Assembly: GCA_036350795.1 (NCBI GenBank)
Contig: JAZBNV010000013.1
Span: 1-26,621, forward strand
Source: JAUVKT01 sp036350795
GTDB taxonomy: Bacteria; Bacteroidota; Bacteroidia; Bacteroidales; VadinHA17
DNA length: 26,621 nt
Direction: 5' to 3'
Shown here: in pieces, positions 7,567 to 15,993 of the stretch
Position numbering within the stretch: position 1 is the stretch's first letter
How the letters are laid out: each line of letters opens with the position of its first letter
The notes under the pieces: generated by a model
Database searches by the model: none
The model's input: only the letters and a program-made list of their open reading frames with translations
Told to the model about the DNA's origin: nothing
Made by a program: the position numbers and the translations under genes

Positions 7567-8174
7567 AAAACACACTTTTTCTCATTCTGGCATCTCTTAT
7601 ATCTATGAGTGCCATGTCGCAGAGTTTTGTAGAAAAGAAAGATGCATTTCAAAAAAGCTATATACAGGAAGCCACCGGCGAATATGTGGCTGCTGCTGTG
7701 AGTCTCAAAAACGTGTACGCAGAAGATTCGTACGAGATTAATCTCCGGCTTGGATGGCTTTCATACCTTGCCGGGAGCTTCTCAGAATCTAAAGCCTATT
7801 ATAACAAGGCTATGAACCTGATGCCTTATGCCGTGGAGCCAAGGTTCGGCTATATATACCCGGCGGCTGCAATGGGCAACTGGAACGAGGTAATCAGCCA
7901 GTATGAAAAGATACTTGAGATTACACCCAATAACTCAATAGCACTGCACAGGATGGGCCTGCTTTTTTACGGCAGGGAGGATTACGAAAGTGCAAGGAAA
8001 TGCTTCGAAAAAGTGGTTAACCTCTATCCCTTCGACTACGATGGACTCACAATGCTTGCCTGGTCAAATTTCAAGCTCAACAATATTCGCGTTGCCACCA
8101 TCCTTTTCCAGAAAGCCCTGCTGAATACTCCTAACGGTAGCTCGGCACTGGAAGGTCTTGACCTGCTGAAATAA
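7554..8174 (+). CDS. Secreted tetratricopeptide-repeat protein
   Basis: A 206-residue protein with an N-terminal signal peptide (hydrophobic core TLFLILASLISMSAMS, likely cleavage near residue 23) and about four TPR units, for example INLRLGWLSYLAGSFSESKAYYNKAM, NWNEVISQYEKILEITP, ALHRMGLLFYGREDYESARKCFEKV and MLAWSNFKLNNIRVATILFQKAL. TPRs are protein-interaction scaffolds, so a periplasmic adaptor between the upstream barrel and the inner-membrane transporter/peptidase is the simplest reading. Its ATG lies inside the end of the barrel gene (13-base overlap in another frame), which argues for coupled translation. It has no lipobox. It is the last gene of the six-gene operon; no clear terminator hairpin follows. 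Confidence 0.8.
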   Translation: MDILKNTLFLILASLISMSAMSQSFVEKKDAFQKSYIQEATGEYVAAAVSLKNVYAEDSYEINLRLGWLSYLAGSFSESKAYYNKAMNLMPYAVEPRFGYIYPAAAMGNWNEVISQYEKILEITPNNSIALHRMGLLFYGREDYESARKCFEKVVNLYPFDYDGLTMLAWSNFKLNNIRVATILFQKALLNTPNGSSALEGLDLLK

Positions 8175-8184
8175 GATTGTTCTT

Positions 8185-8216
8185 TTAGTTTGGATAAAAA
8201 GGAACCTTAAAGTTTG
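8185..8216 (+). promoter_or_regulatory. Possible promoter elements before the sulfatase
   Basis: Two sequences each differ by one base from the Bacteroidota -7 box TAnnTTTG: TTAGTTTG (8185-8192) and AAAGTTTG (8209-8216). A TTTG at 8189-8192 lies 16 bases before the second, shorter than the usual 19-21, so neither reading is strong. They sit in the 94-base gap between the TPR gene and the sulfatase, where a new transcription unit is expected. Confidence 0.3.
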
Positions 8217-8230
8217 CAATTTGGCTTAAA

Positions 8231-8249
8231 ATCCTGCAAATTGCAGGAT
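8231..8249. promoter_or_regulatory. 19-bp perfect palindrome, candidate operator
   Basis: ATCCTGCAA-A-TTGCAGGAT is a perfect 9+9 inverted repeat around one central base, ending 19 bases before the sulfatase ATG. It has no T-run after it and its loop would be very short, so it fits a dimeric regulator site better than a terminator. A related half, TTTGCAATTT, lies just upstream at 8213-8222. The regulator is not encoded in this window. Confidence 0.55.
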
Positions 8250-8268
8250 AATCAGAACCATCTTCAAA

Positions 8269-9813
8269 ATGAAGAATATTGTACTATTCTTTTCCTTTTT
8301 ACCTTTAATTGTACTTTCAGCCTGCTCCGGATCCAAGCCCCCCCGGCAGCCTAATATATTGTTTATTATGACTGACGATCATGGCTACCAGGCCGTGAGC
8401 AGCTATAGTGATGAGCTGATAAATACACCTAACCTCGACAGGATTGCTTCTGAGGGTGTACTGTTTACAAACAGTTTTGTGTCCAATTCGATATGTGCTC
8501 CAAGCCGGGCAGTAATGCTTACAGGTAAGCACTCGCACCTGAACGGGCAGTTAGATAATGGTACAGAATTCGATGGCTCTCAACAGACCTTCCCCAAATT
8601 ATTGCAACAGGCCGGATACCAGACAGCTATAGTTGGGAAATGGCATCTCCGGAGCCAGCCTGAGGGCTTCGATTACTGGAATATATTGCCAGGCCAGGGT
8701 TCCTATTATAACCCCGATTTTATTGAAATGGGAGAGCAAAAGAGGATAGAAGGCTATGTTACCGACCTTACTACCGATATAGCCCTGAAATGGCTTGATG
8801 AGGGACGTGACCCCGACAGGCCCTTCTGCCTGCTTCTGCATCATAAAGCACCACACCGCACCTGGCAACCCGATACAGCACTGCTCGACGATTATGCCGG
8901 CCGCAGCTTCAGGGTTCCTGGGAATTATTTCGACGATTATGCCGGAAGGGAGGCTGCAGCAGCACAGAAAATGAGCGTAAGAACCGGGGATATGGACCTG
9001 GTATATGATCTTAAAATGAACGATCCTGAAGCTGAGATCGAAACCAGGTTTAACTTTAGAATGGACCATACATCCAGGATGAACATTCAGCAGAAAGAAG
9101 CATGGGACAGGCATTTTCTGCCGCTGATCCGGGATTTCAAGGAAGCAAAACTCACAGGAAAAGAACTCGATCTGTGGAAATTGCAGCGCTACCTCAGGGA
9201 TTACCTGGCCTGCATTGAATCTGTTGATAATAACGTGGGGAGGGTGCTCGACTACCTTAAAAAGAATGACCTGGACAAAAATACAGTTATCGTATACACA
9301 TCTGACCAGGGATTCTACCTTGGAGAGCACGGATGGTTCGATAAAAGGTTTATGTACGAAGAATCGATGCGAACACCCCTGATGATGAGGTTTCCCGAAT
9401 CTTACCATATAAACAGGACCGAAAACGGACTGGTACAGAATATAGATTTTGCTCCAACCTTTCTCGACCTGGCAGGAGTGGATATTCCCGCCGATATACA
9501 GGGTAAATCGCTGCTTCCCCTCCTGCAGGATTCTGAAGAGCAGGCCTCATGGCGCGAGGCTCTCTACTACCACTATTATGAATATCCCAATGAGCATGCA
9601 GTAAAAAGGCATTATGGTATAAGAACCGACAGGTATAAGCTGATTCATTTTTATTATGATATTGATAGCTGGGAACTGTATGACCTTGAGAATGACCCGC
9701 ACGAAATGAATAATATCTATGGCGATGCCAGCTATAAGGACCTGGTGGCTGACCTCAGGTCACAACTCGAAGAGCTCAGGATTAAATACAGGGTACCGGA
9801 CGATAAACAGTAA
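8269..9813 (+). CDS. Sulfatase lipoprotein (formylglycine type, S1 family)
   Basis: A 514-residue exported sulfatase that hydrolyses sulfate esters on sugars. A lipoprotein signal (lipobox LSAC, C19) predicts membrane anchoring after export. The alkaline-phosphatase-fold core shows the metal-binding MTDDHG (D36, D37), the formylglycine motif CAPSR (76-80) with Cys at the modified position, KWHL (about 124-127), HHKAPH, and the second metal site YTSDQGFYLGEHGW. The C-terminal part with YELYD-like 'WELYDLENDPHE' is also typical. Activity needs a formylglycine-generating enzyme encoded elsewhere. Substrate is not readable; neighbouring fucosidase and keto-sugar genes suggest a sulfated, fucose-containing glycan. 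It opens the block that runs to ApbE and is preceded by a palindrome. The next gene begins 30 bases later. Confidence 0.92.
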   Translation: MKNIVLFFSFLPLIVLSACSGSKPPRQPNILFIMTDDHGYQAVSSYSDELINTPNLDRIASEGVLFTNSFVSNSICAPSRAVMLTGKHSHLNGQLDNGTEFDGSQQTFPKLLQQAGYQTAIVGKWHLRSQPEGFDYWNILPGQGSYYNPDFIEMGEQKRIEGYVTDLTTDIALKWLDEGRDPDRPFCLLLHHKAPHRTWQPDTALLDDYAGRSFRVPGNYFDDYAGREAAAAQKMSVRTGDMDLVYDLKMNDPEAEIETRFNFRMDHTSRMNIQQKEAWDRHFLPLIRDFKEAKLTGKELDLWKLQRYLRDYLACIESVDNNVGRVLDYLKKNDLDKNTVIVYTSDQGFYLGEHGWFDKRFMYEESMRTPLMMRFPESYHINRTENGLVQNIDFAPTFLDLAGVDIPADIQGKSLLPLLQDSEEQASWREALYYHYYEYPNEHAVKRHYGIRTDRYKLIHFYYDIDSWELYDLENDPHEMNNIYGDASYKDLVADLRSQLEELRIKYRVPDDKQ

Positions 9814-9843
9814 GCCTGATAGTAAAAATTATATATAAAGAAT

Positions 9844-11109
9844 ATGGATAAAAGTATCGGAAGAAGAAATTTTCTTAGGAAATCGGCCGCAGCTGCACTC
9901 GCAATCACGGTCGTCCCCCGGCATGTTCTGGGTGGCAATGGTTTTACTGCACCGAGCGATCAGCTAACCAAAGGTATAATCGGACTTGGAGGAATGGGCC
10001 GGGGTCATATTCCTTACGAAGGGACAAGAGTCCTGGCCCTGTGTGATGTCGACAGCTTGCACCTTGAAAGTGCTGCTGCTATTGCAGGTAAGGGAGTTGA
10101 TACCTACCATGATTTCAGGGAACTGCTTGCAAGACCGGATATTGATATCGTGCATATAGCAACACCTCCCCACTGGCATGGAATTATGTCGAAGATGGCT
10201 GCCGAGGCAGGTAAGGATATATGGTGCGAAAAACCTATGACAAGAACCATCGGCGAAGGAAAAGAAGTGGTTGATGCCGTTAACAGGAATGGCCGGATAT
10301 TCAGGCTTAACACCTGGTTCAGGTTTAAGGACCAGTTCTACGGACTGGGTACCACCGTCAGGCCCTTGAAAAAGATTAAAGACAGCGGAGTGCTTGGATG
10401 GCCACTGAAGGTGACTGTTAGCGGTCATACCGGCTATAACTGGAAATTCTACTGGAGCGGGAAGCATAACCTGCAACCTGAGCCTGTACCCGAAAACCTC
10501 GATTACGATATGTGGCTCGGTCCTGCTCCATATAAGCCCTATAATGCAGAAAGGGTTCATTCAAATTTCAGGGGCTACTGGGATTATGATGGGGGAGGCC
10601 TTGGCGATATGGGCCAGCACTACATCGACCCGGTTCAGTATATGCTGGGAAAAGACAATACAAGCCCAATCTCTGTTGAGGTTGATGCTCCCCAGCAACA
10701 CCCCGACGCAGTAGGATCATGGAGAAGAATAGAATATACCTATGAGGATGGTTGCAAAATAATACTTGACGGAGAAAATAAAGATGCAGATGCAGCCTAT
10801 ATCGAAGGTCCGAATGGCAAGATATTCAAGGGATTCAGATCGACTATCCCGGATATACAGAAGCTGGTAAATACCCTGCCCGAACCAGAACCACAGATCG
10901 GAATCTTCTCAGACTCTGTAAGAACAAGGCAGAAGTTCGCCCTGAACGAAACTAATGGACACAGGTCGTGTACAATAGTGAACATGGGTATCGTAGCAGT
11001 AAGGCTGGGCAGAAACCTGAAGTTTGACCCTGTAGCCCAGAGATTTATAGATGATGAAGGAGCAAACAGGCTTATTAACCAGCCTATGAGAGGCCCCTGG
11101 AAAATTTAA
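9844..11109 (+). CDS. Tat-exported Gfo/Idh/MocA sugar oxidoreductase (1)
   Basis: A 421-residue NAD(P)-dependent oxidoreductase. A Tat-type signal (GRRNFLRKSAAAALAITVV, residues 6-24) predicts export folded with its cofactor to the periplasm. The Rossmann motif GLGGMG (47-52), ATPPHWH and the catalytic lysine motif CEKP (128-131) mark the Gfo/Idh/MocA family; the C-terminal domain has GDMGQHYIDP. Members with this design oxidise a sugar hydroxyl, often at C3, to a ketone. Adjacent DUF1080 genes suggest it makes 3-keto-glycosides that are then cleaved by elimination. It sits 13 bases before the HEAT/DUF1080 gene in a same-strand run. The exact substrate is unknown. Confidence 0.88.
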   Translation: MDKSIGRRNFLRKSAAAALAITVVPRHVLGGNGFTAPSDQLTKGIIGLGGMGRGHIPYEGTRVLALCDVDSLHLESAAAIAGKGVDTYHDFRELLARPDIDIVHIATPPHWHGIMSKMAAEAGKDIWCEKPMTRTIGEGKEVVDAVNRNGRIFRLNTWFRFKDQFYGLGTTVRPLKKIKDSGVLGWPLKVTVSGHTGYNWKFYWSGKHNLQPEPVPENLDYDMWLGPAPYKPYNAERVHSNFRGYWDYDGGGLGDMGQHYIDPVQYMLGKDNTSPISVEVDAPQQHPDAVGSWRRIEYTYEDGCKIILDGENKDADAAYIEGPNGKIFKGFRSTIPDIQKLVNTLPEPEPQIGIFSDSVRTRQKFALNETNGHRSCTIVNMGIVAVRLGRNLKFDPVAQRFIDDEGANRLINQPMRGPWKI

Positions 11110-11122
11110 ATGCAAACCTGAA

Positions 11123-14100
11123 ATGAATCGAATAATGAAAAAAATATCATTTATTATAATATCTGTGCTGCTATCCCTGGTGGCTTATGCCCAGGATGTA
11201 AGGACACTCGATACTAAAGTTGCGGATATCCTTGCCAGGATGCCGGCATATAATGAGGATGCTTTGGCTAAACAATTGCAGGACTTTGGCAAACTGGCAC
11301 CCGATGGCTGGGATATGGTGTGCAGGCAGCTTGTTGCCCCGGGTACGGGCGACGATACCAGGGCCCGCTTCCTGATTGAAAGCTTTTCGCGCTATCTTTC
11401 AGGCGAGAAGGAGAATGAAGAGGCCGCCAGCTGGGAACAGTATGTTATTAAGTATGCAAAAGCTGCCACCAATATCGACCTTTTCAGGTTCTGGTGCCAC
11501 CAGATGGAGATCTTTGGCTCTGGTGCCTCTGCCGACTTTGCGGCATCCTTCCTTACCGACAGGGAGAAAGGTGAGGCTGCTGTTGCGGTATTTGCAGCTG
11601 TAAAGCCCGAAGGGGCTGAAGATATTCTTCTTAATGCCCTTAAGAACAAGGAAATAAACAATGCTGCAGCTATTATGAATACCCTGGCCAACTGGAATTA
11701 CAATGGCCCGGTAGAAGAGCTTGTTGGCTGGTATGCTTCTCCCGATGCCGGAACAAAAGCAGCTGCACTGAATGCATTGGCAACTACGGGGCGAAAAGAG
11801 GCCGCCAGGGTCCTCGCTGCTGCTGCCCGTGAAGCCGGCTATGCATGGGATGCAACAGGGGCAACTGCAGCCTACCTGAAATATGCTGATATACTGGCAA
11901 AAAATGGCAATTCCAGGCAGATGATGAAGATTTGCTCTGAAGTGAATAAAAAGTCAGATTATAATACCGGTATTCAATATAAATGCATGTCGCTTTCAAT
12001 AATGGCTCAAAACCAGGGCTATATGTTTATCGACGACTTAATTGGCTTATTCTCCGACGAAAATATTGAGTACCGGCACCATGCTCTTAAACTGGCCGGG
12101 GATATTGACCATGATTATGCTACCAACATGCTTATTTCTTCTTTTGGAGATATTGATGACAGGTATAAGCCGGATGTAATAAGAATGCTTGGAAAAAGGG
12201 GAGGCGATAATATTGAAACACTCATCCGCTCTGGTCTGCTTCTAAATGATTCAGAAAGCAGGAAAGCATCTATGGAAGCCCTTGTAAAGCTTATTGGCAG
12301 GGATGCACTTAAGGACTTTATCCCCTACCTGCCAAAAAGCGAAAATGTAGATGAGATTGAGCATATATTCTCGCTTATGCAACAGGTTGCCGGTTCTGAG
12401 GAACGTGCTGCACTGGCTGATAACTATGATTCATTCCCCGATCTGGCAAAATCATTTACCCTACTGTTCCTCTCCCAGGGTGGGGAGAACAGGTATTTTG
12501 ATATGATTATTCCTGAAACAGAATCAAAAAATGAACTGATTAGAAACTCTGCATATATCTCTTTAAAGAATGTTGCAGCTTCAAAAGATATTGACGCATT
12601 ACTGGGTCTGCTTGAGAGAACTGATGAAAAGCAGGAGTTGAATATGGTTCAGCAGGCACTGGCAAACGCGCTTAACTCAATTGAAAACGAAGAAGCCAGG
12701 GCTGATGACCTGCTCGCTGCAATGCAGGAAACCGGCACTAAAATGAAGATTATCCCGGTACTGGCAAAAGCCGGAGGACAAAAAGCCCTGGCAACAGTGC
12801 TGGATGAATTTTACAGTGGTGACGACAGACTTAAGGAGCTTTGTTTTGATGCCCTTACCGCGTGGAAGGATTATTCTGCCTCCTATGCACTGTTTGAGAT
12901 TTGCCGTTCGGGTAAGGATAACTACAGGAAACCGGCATTTGAGGGTTTTGTAAGGCAGGTGTCTACTGCACCTGTCCCGCCTGAGCAGCGACTGCTGCTG
13001 ATGCGTAAAATAATGCCCTATGCTGAAACTGCCGACCAGAAGATGTCGGTACTTAATAATATAGCAAACGTACATACTATCCCGGCTCTTATTTTCGCAG
13101 ATAAATACATTGCTGATGATGAGCTGGGCCAGGTTGCCGCAAGGGCTGCAATGGCAATCGCACTGCCTGCAAACAATTCCGAAGTTGGGCTGTATGGAGA
13201 TAAGGTAAAGGAAATTCTTGAGAAGCTTGCCACAATAATCTCAGGTGAAGAAAGCGACTATTTCAGGGAGAGAGTTAAAAGTTATATAGAAGATATGCCT
13301 TCAGATCAGGGTTTTGTGAGCATGTTTAACGGGAAAGACCTCAGCGGCTGGCAGGGACTGGTAGAGAACCCTGTAAGCAGGGCCGGAATGAGTAAGCAGG
13401 AGCTGGCAATAAAACAGGATATCGCAAACCGTAAAATGCTTGAGAACTGGAGTGTAAAGGATGGTGCTATCTGGTTTAACGGCCACGGGGCCAACCTGTG
13501 CTCGGTTAAAGAATACGGCGATTTCGAGATGCTGGTGGATTGGCGGATAACAAAAGACGGCGACAGCGGCATTTACCTGAGGGGAACACCCCAGGTGCAG
13601 ATATGGGATACATCAAGGGTTGAGGTTGGCGCACAGGTAGGATCGGGAGGTCTGTATAACAATACGGTGAACGAAAGAAACCCTCTCGTGGTAGCTGATA
13701 ACCCGGTCGGCGACTGGAATACCTTCAGGATTCTTATGCAGGGAGAAAGAGTTTCTGTTTGGCTGAATGGAATTCTGGTTGTTGATGATGTGGTGATGGA
13801 GAATTACTGGGACAGAAACATACCCATATTCCCCCGCGGGCCGATAGAATTACAGGCTCATGGTAACGAACTTGCATTCAGGGATATCTATATAAGGGAA
13901 ATTGAACCTGCTGACTACAAACTTACACCCGAAGAGAAGAGGGAGGGCTTTGTATCACTTTTTAACGGACAGAATCTGGATAACTGGATCAACGGCGATA
14001 AAGGTTCTTATGTTGTTGAGGATGCCTGCATTGTTGTGAGACCCAACGAAGGCTCCGGAGGCAACCTTTATACCACGGAAGAATACAGTGATTTCAATTT

Positions 14101-14527
14101 CAGGTTTGAGTTTAAGCTTACCCCCGATGCTAATAACGGACTGGGTATCAGAACCCCCACCAGTGGAGATGCAGCCTATGTTGGTATGGAACTACAGATA
14201 CTTGATAATACTGCTGCCATATATGAAAAACTCCAGCCCTACCAGTACCACGGCTCAGTATATGGTGTAATTCCGGCTAAGAGAGGATTCCTGAACCCGC
14301 TTGGGGAGTGGAACAGCCAGGAAGTAATTGTTGAGGGTACCAGCATTAAGGTAATACTGAACGGGGAGGTGATTGTTGACGGTGATATCGCCGATGCCCG
14401 CGATAATGGTACCATGGACCACCAGAATCATCCCGGGCTGAAGAATGAAAAAGGACACATTGGTTTCCTGGGTCATGGATCGGTGGTTAGTTTCAGGAAT
14501 ATCAGGATAAAGGATTTAAGTAATTAA
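11123..14527 (+). CDS. Large HEAT-repeat protein with two DUF1080 domains
   Basis: A 1134-residue secreted protein. The signal peptide MKKISFIIISVLLSLVAYAQ begins at the second methionine (11135), which may be the true start; the first ATG at 11123 adds four residues. Residues about 30-720 are helical HEAT/Armadillo-like repeats. Two DUF1080 (LamG-like, 3-keto-disaccharide hydrolase family) domains follow: one beginning GFVSMFNGKDLSGW near 730 and one beginning GFVSLFNGQNLDNW near 942, each with the family ends FRDIYIREIE and FRNIRIKDL. DUF1080 proteins in Bacteroides are linked to cleavage of 3-keto-glycosides. The HEAT region could be a scaffold for substrate or partners. No lipobox is visible. 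It lies between oxidoreductase 1 and the fucosidase with gaps of 13 and 6 bases. Confidence 0.85.
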   Translation: MNRIMKKISFIIISVLLSLVAYAQDVRTLDTKVADILARMPAYNEDALAKQLQDFGKLAPDGWDMVCRQLVAPGTGDDTRARFLIESFSRYLSGEKENEEAASWEQYVIKYAKAATNIDLFRFWCHQMEIFGSGASADFAASFLTDREKGEAAVAVFAAVKPEGAEDILLNALKNKEINNAAAIMNTLANWNYNGPVEELVGWYASPDAGTKAAALNALATTGRKEAARVLAAAAREAGYAWDATGATAAYLKYADILAKNGNSRQMMKICSEVNKKSDYNTGIQYKCMSLSIMAQNQGYMFIDDLIGLFSDENIEYRHHALKLAGDIDHDYATNMLISSFGDIDDRYKPDVIRMLGKRGGDNIETLIRSGLLLNDSESRKASMEALVKLIGRDALKDFIPYLPKSENVDEIEHIFSLMQQVAGSEERAALADNYDSFPDLAKSFTLLFLSQGGENRYFDMIIPETESKNELIRNSAYISLKNVAASKDIDALLGLLERTDEKQELNMVQQALANALNSIENEEARADDLLAAMQETGTKMKIIPVLAKAGGQKALATVLDEFYSGDDRLKELCFDALTAWKDYSASYALFEICRSGKDNYRKPAFEGFVRQVSTAPVPPEQRLLLMRKIMPYAETADQKMSVLNNIANVHTIPALIFADKYIADDELGQVAARAAMAIALPANNSEVGLYGDKVKEILEKLATIISGEESDYFRERVKSYIEDMPSDQGFVSMFNGKDLSGWQGLVENPVSRAGMSKQELAIKQDIANRKMLENWSVKDGAIWFNGHGANLCSVKEYGDFEMLVDWRITKDGDSGIYLRGTPQVQIWDTSRVEVGAQVGSGGLYNNTVNERNPLVVADNPVGDWNTFRILMQGERVSVWLNGILVVDDVVMENYWDRNIPIFPRGPIELQAHGNELAFRDIYIREIEPADYKLTPEEKREGFVSLFNGQNLDNWINGDKGSYVVEDACIVVRPNEGSGGNLYTTEEYSDFNFRFEFKLTPDANNGLGIRTPTSGDAAYVGMELQILDNTAAIYEKLQPYQYHGSVYGVIPAKRGFLNPLGEWNSQEVIVEGTSIKVILNGEVIVDGDIADARDNGTMDHQNHPGLKNEKGHIGFLGHGSVVSFRNIRIKDLSN

Positions 14528-14533
14528 TTAGAT

Positions 14534-15979
14534 ATGAGTAAGCAACTGCCTTTATTAATACTGCTGGCTATATTTGTCTCCTCATGTACTTCCAGGGATC
14601 CGCAGCCCCTGGGACCTGTGCCCTCAGAAAGACAGCTGGCATGGCACGATATGCAGTATTATATGTTTGTCCATTTTACGGTAAATACCTTTACTGACAA
14701 GGAATGGGGATTCGGTGATGAATCGCCCGGGATATTCAATCCCTCCGAAATGGACGTAGACCAGTGGGCCAGGGTAGCCAGAGAAGCCGGGATGAAGGGT
14801 ATAATAATTACTGCCAAGCATCACGACGGATTCTGCCTCTGGCCATCTGCGTATACAGAACATTCTATCAAAAACTCCCCTTATAAGGACGGTAAAGGGG
14901 ATATACTGCGTGAACTGAGAGTGGCCTGCGATAAATACGGGCTGAAGATGGGAGTGTACCTCTCGCCCTGGGACAGGAATCATGCAGCGTACGGAAGTCC
15001 TGAATATTTGGAATATTACAGGGCCCAGCTAAGTGAACTACTGAGCAACTATGGCGATATTTTCGAGGTCTGGTTCGATGGTGCAAATGGAGGCACAGGT
15101 TATTATGGCGGTGCCGGTGAGCAGAGAAACGTCGACCGCAAAAGCTACTACGACTGGGAAAATACCTGGCCAATAATACGCGAATTGCAGCCTATGGCCG
15201 TGATGTTCAGTGATGCAGGCCCCGATATACGATGGGTAGGAAATGAGAGCGGACTTGGAAGTCCTACAAACTGGTGTTTACTTAATCGAGACGAGTTCTA
15301 CCCGGGCAGTCCTAACTATGAGCAGCTGGGCGAAGGCCACGAAGATGGTACGCACTGGGTGCCCGCCGAGGTAGATGTCTCGATACGGCCCGGATGGTTC
15401 TACCACGAATCTGAAGATGAGAAGGTTAAGAGCCCCGAAAAGCTGATGGAGATATATTACTCCTCGATTGGACGAAATGCCAACCTGCTGCTGAATGTGC
15501 CTCCCGACAGGAGGGGATTGATTCACGAGAACGATGTAAAGGCTCTTATGGAATTCAGGAGGATGCTCGATGAAGAATTTAAGGAAAACCTGGCTGCCGG
15601 GAAAAACGTTAAACCATCGGAGATTCGTAGCAGCCGTTATAATGGTATGATGGTCACAGATGCTGATCCCGAAACTTTCTGGACACCGAAAGAAGGCACC
15701 CGGGGCGGCACTCTTGAGATTGACCTCTTTGAGCCGGTAGAGATAAACCGGATACTTATCCAGGAGTATATAAAACTGGGGCAGCATATAAAGGAGTTTA
15801 AGGTAGAAGCACTGATCGAAGGTAAATGGGAAGAGATCAGCGAAGGAACTACCGTCGGGTATAAAGTAATTAAGAAATTTCCTCTTATCTTAAGCGATAA
15901 AATAAGATTGGTAATAAAAGACAGTAAATCTGCTCCGGCTGTTTCGAATATTGAGTTATACAGGGCACCCGGAGAATGA
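14534..15979 (+). CDS. GH29 alpha-L-fucosidase lipoprotein with C-terminal F5/8-type domain
   Basis: A 481-residue glycoside hydrolase releasing alpha-linked L-fucose with retention. The lipoprotein signal ends in VSSC (C18), so it should be membrane-anchored after export. GH29 motifs include FVHFTVNTFTDKEWGFGDE (46-63), ITAKHHDGFCLW (92-103), YLSPWDRN and the nucleophile D182 in EVWFDGANG. A galactose-binding-like (F5/8 type C) domain follows at about 375-480 (DPETFWTP ... GGTLEIDL ... ISNIELYR-like end). The layout is closer to the GH29 subfamily with alpha-1,3/4 preference, though this is not certain. It is 6 bases after the DUF1080 gene and 14 bases before the SpmA/SpmB gene. Confidence 0.92.
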   Translation: MSKQLPLLILLAIFVSSCTSRDPQPLGPVPSERQLAWHDMQYYMFVHFTVNTFTDKEWGFGDESPGIFNPSEMDVDQWARVAREAGMKGIIITAKHHDGFCLWPSAYTEHSIKNSPYKDGKGDILRELRVACDKYGLKMGVYLSPWDRNHAAYGSPEYLEYYRAQLSELLSNYGDIFEVWFDGANGGTGYYGGAGEQRNVDRKSYYDWENTWPIIRELQPMAVMFSDAGPDIRWVGNESGLGSPTNWCLLNRDEFYPGSPNYEQLGEGHEDGTHWVPAEVDVSIRPGWFYHESEDEKVKSPEKLMEIYYSSIGRNANLLLNVPPDRRGLIHENDVKALMEFRRMLDEEFKENLAAGKNVKPSEIRSSRYNGMMVTDADPETFWTPKEGTRGGTLEIDLFEPVEINRILIQEYIKLGQHIKEFKVEALIEGKWEEISEGTTVGYKVIKKFPLILSDKIRLVIKDSKSAPAVSNIELYRAPGE

Positions 15980-15993
15980 TTCAAACATAAACT

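Noticed and set aside
8599..9408. 269-residue open frame antisense to the sulfatase
   Set aside because: It lies wholly within a well-supported gene, shows no recognisable domain and looks like a codon-bias shadow.
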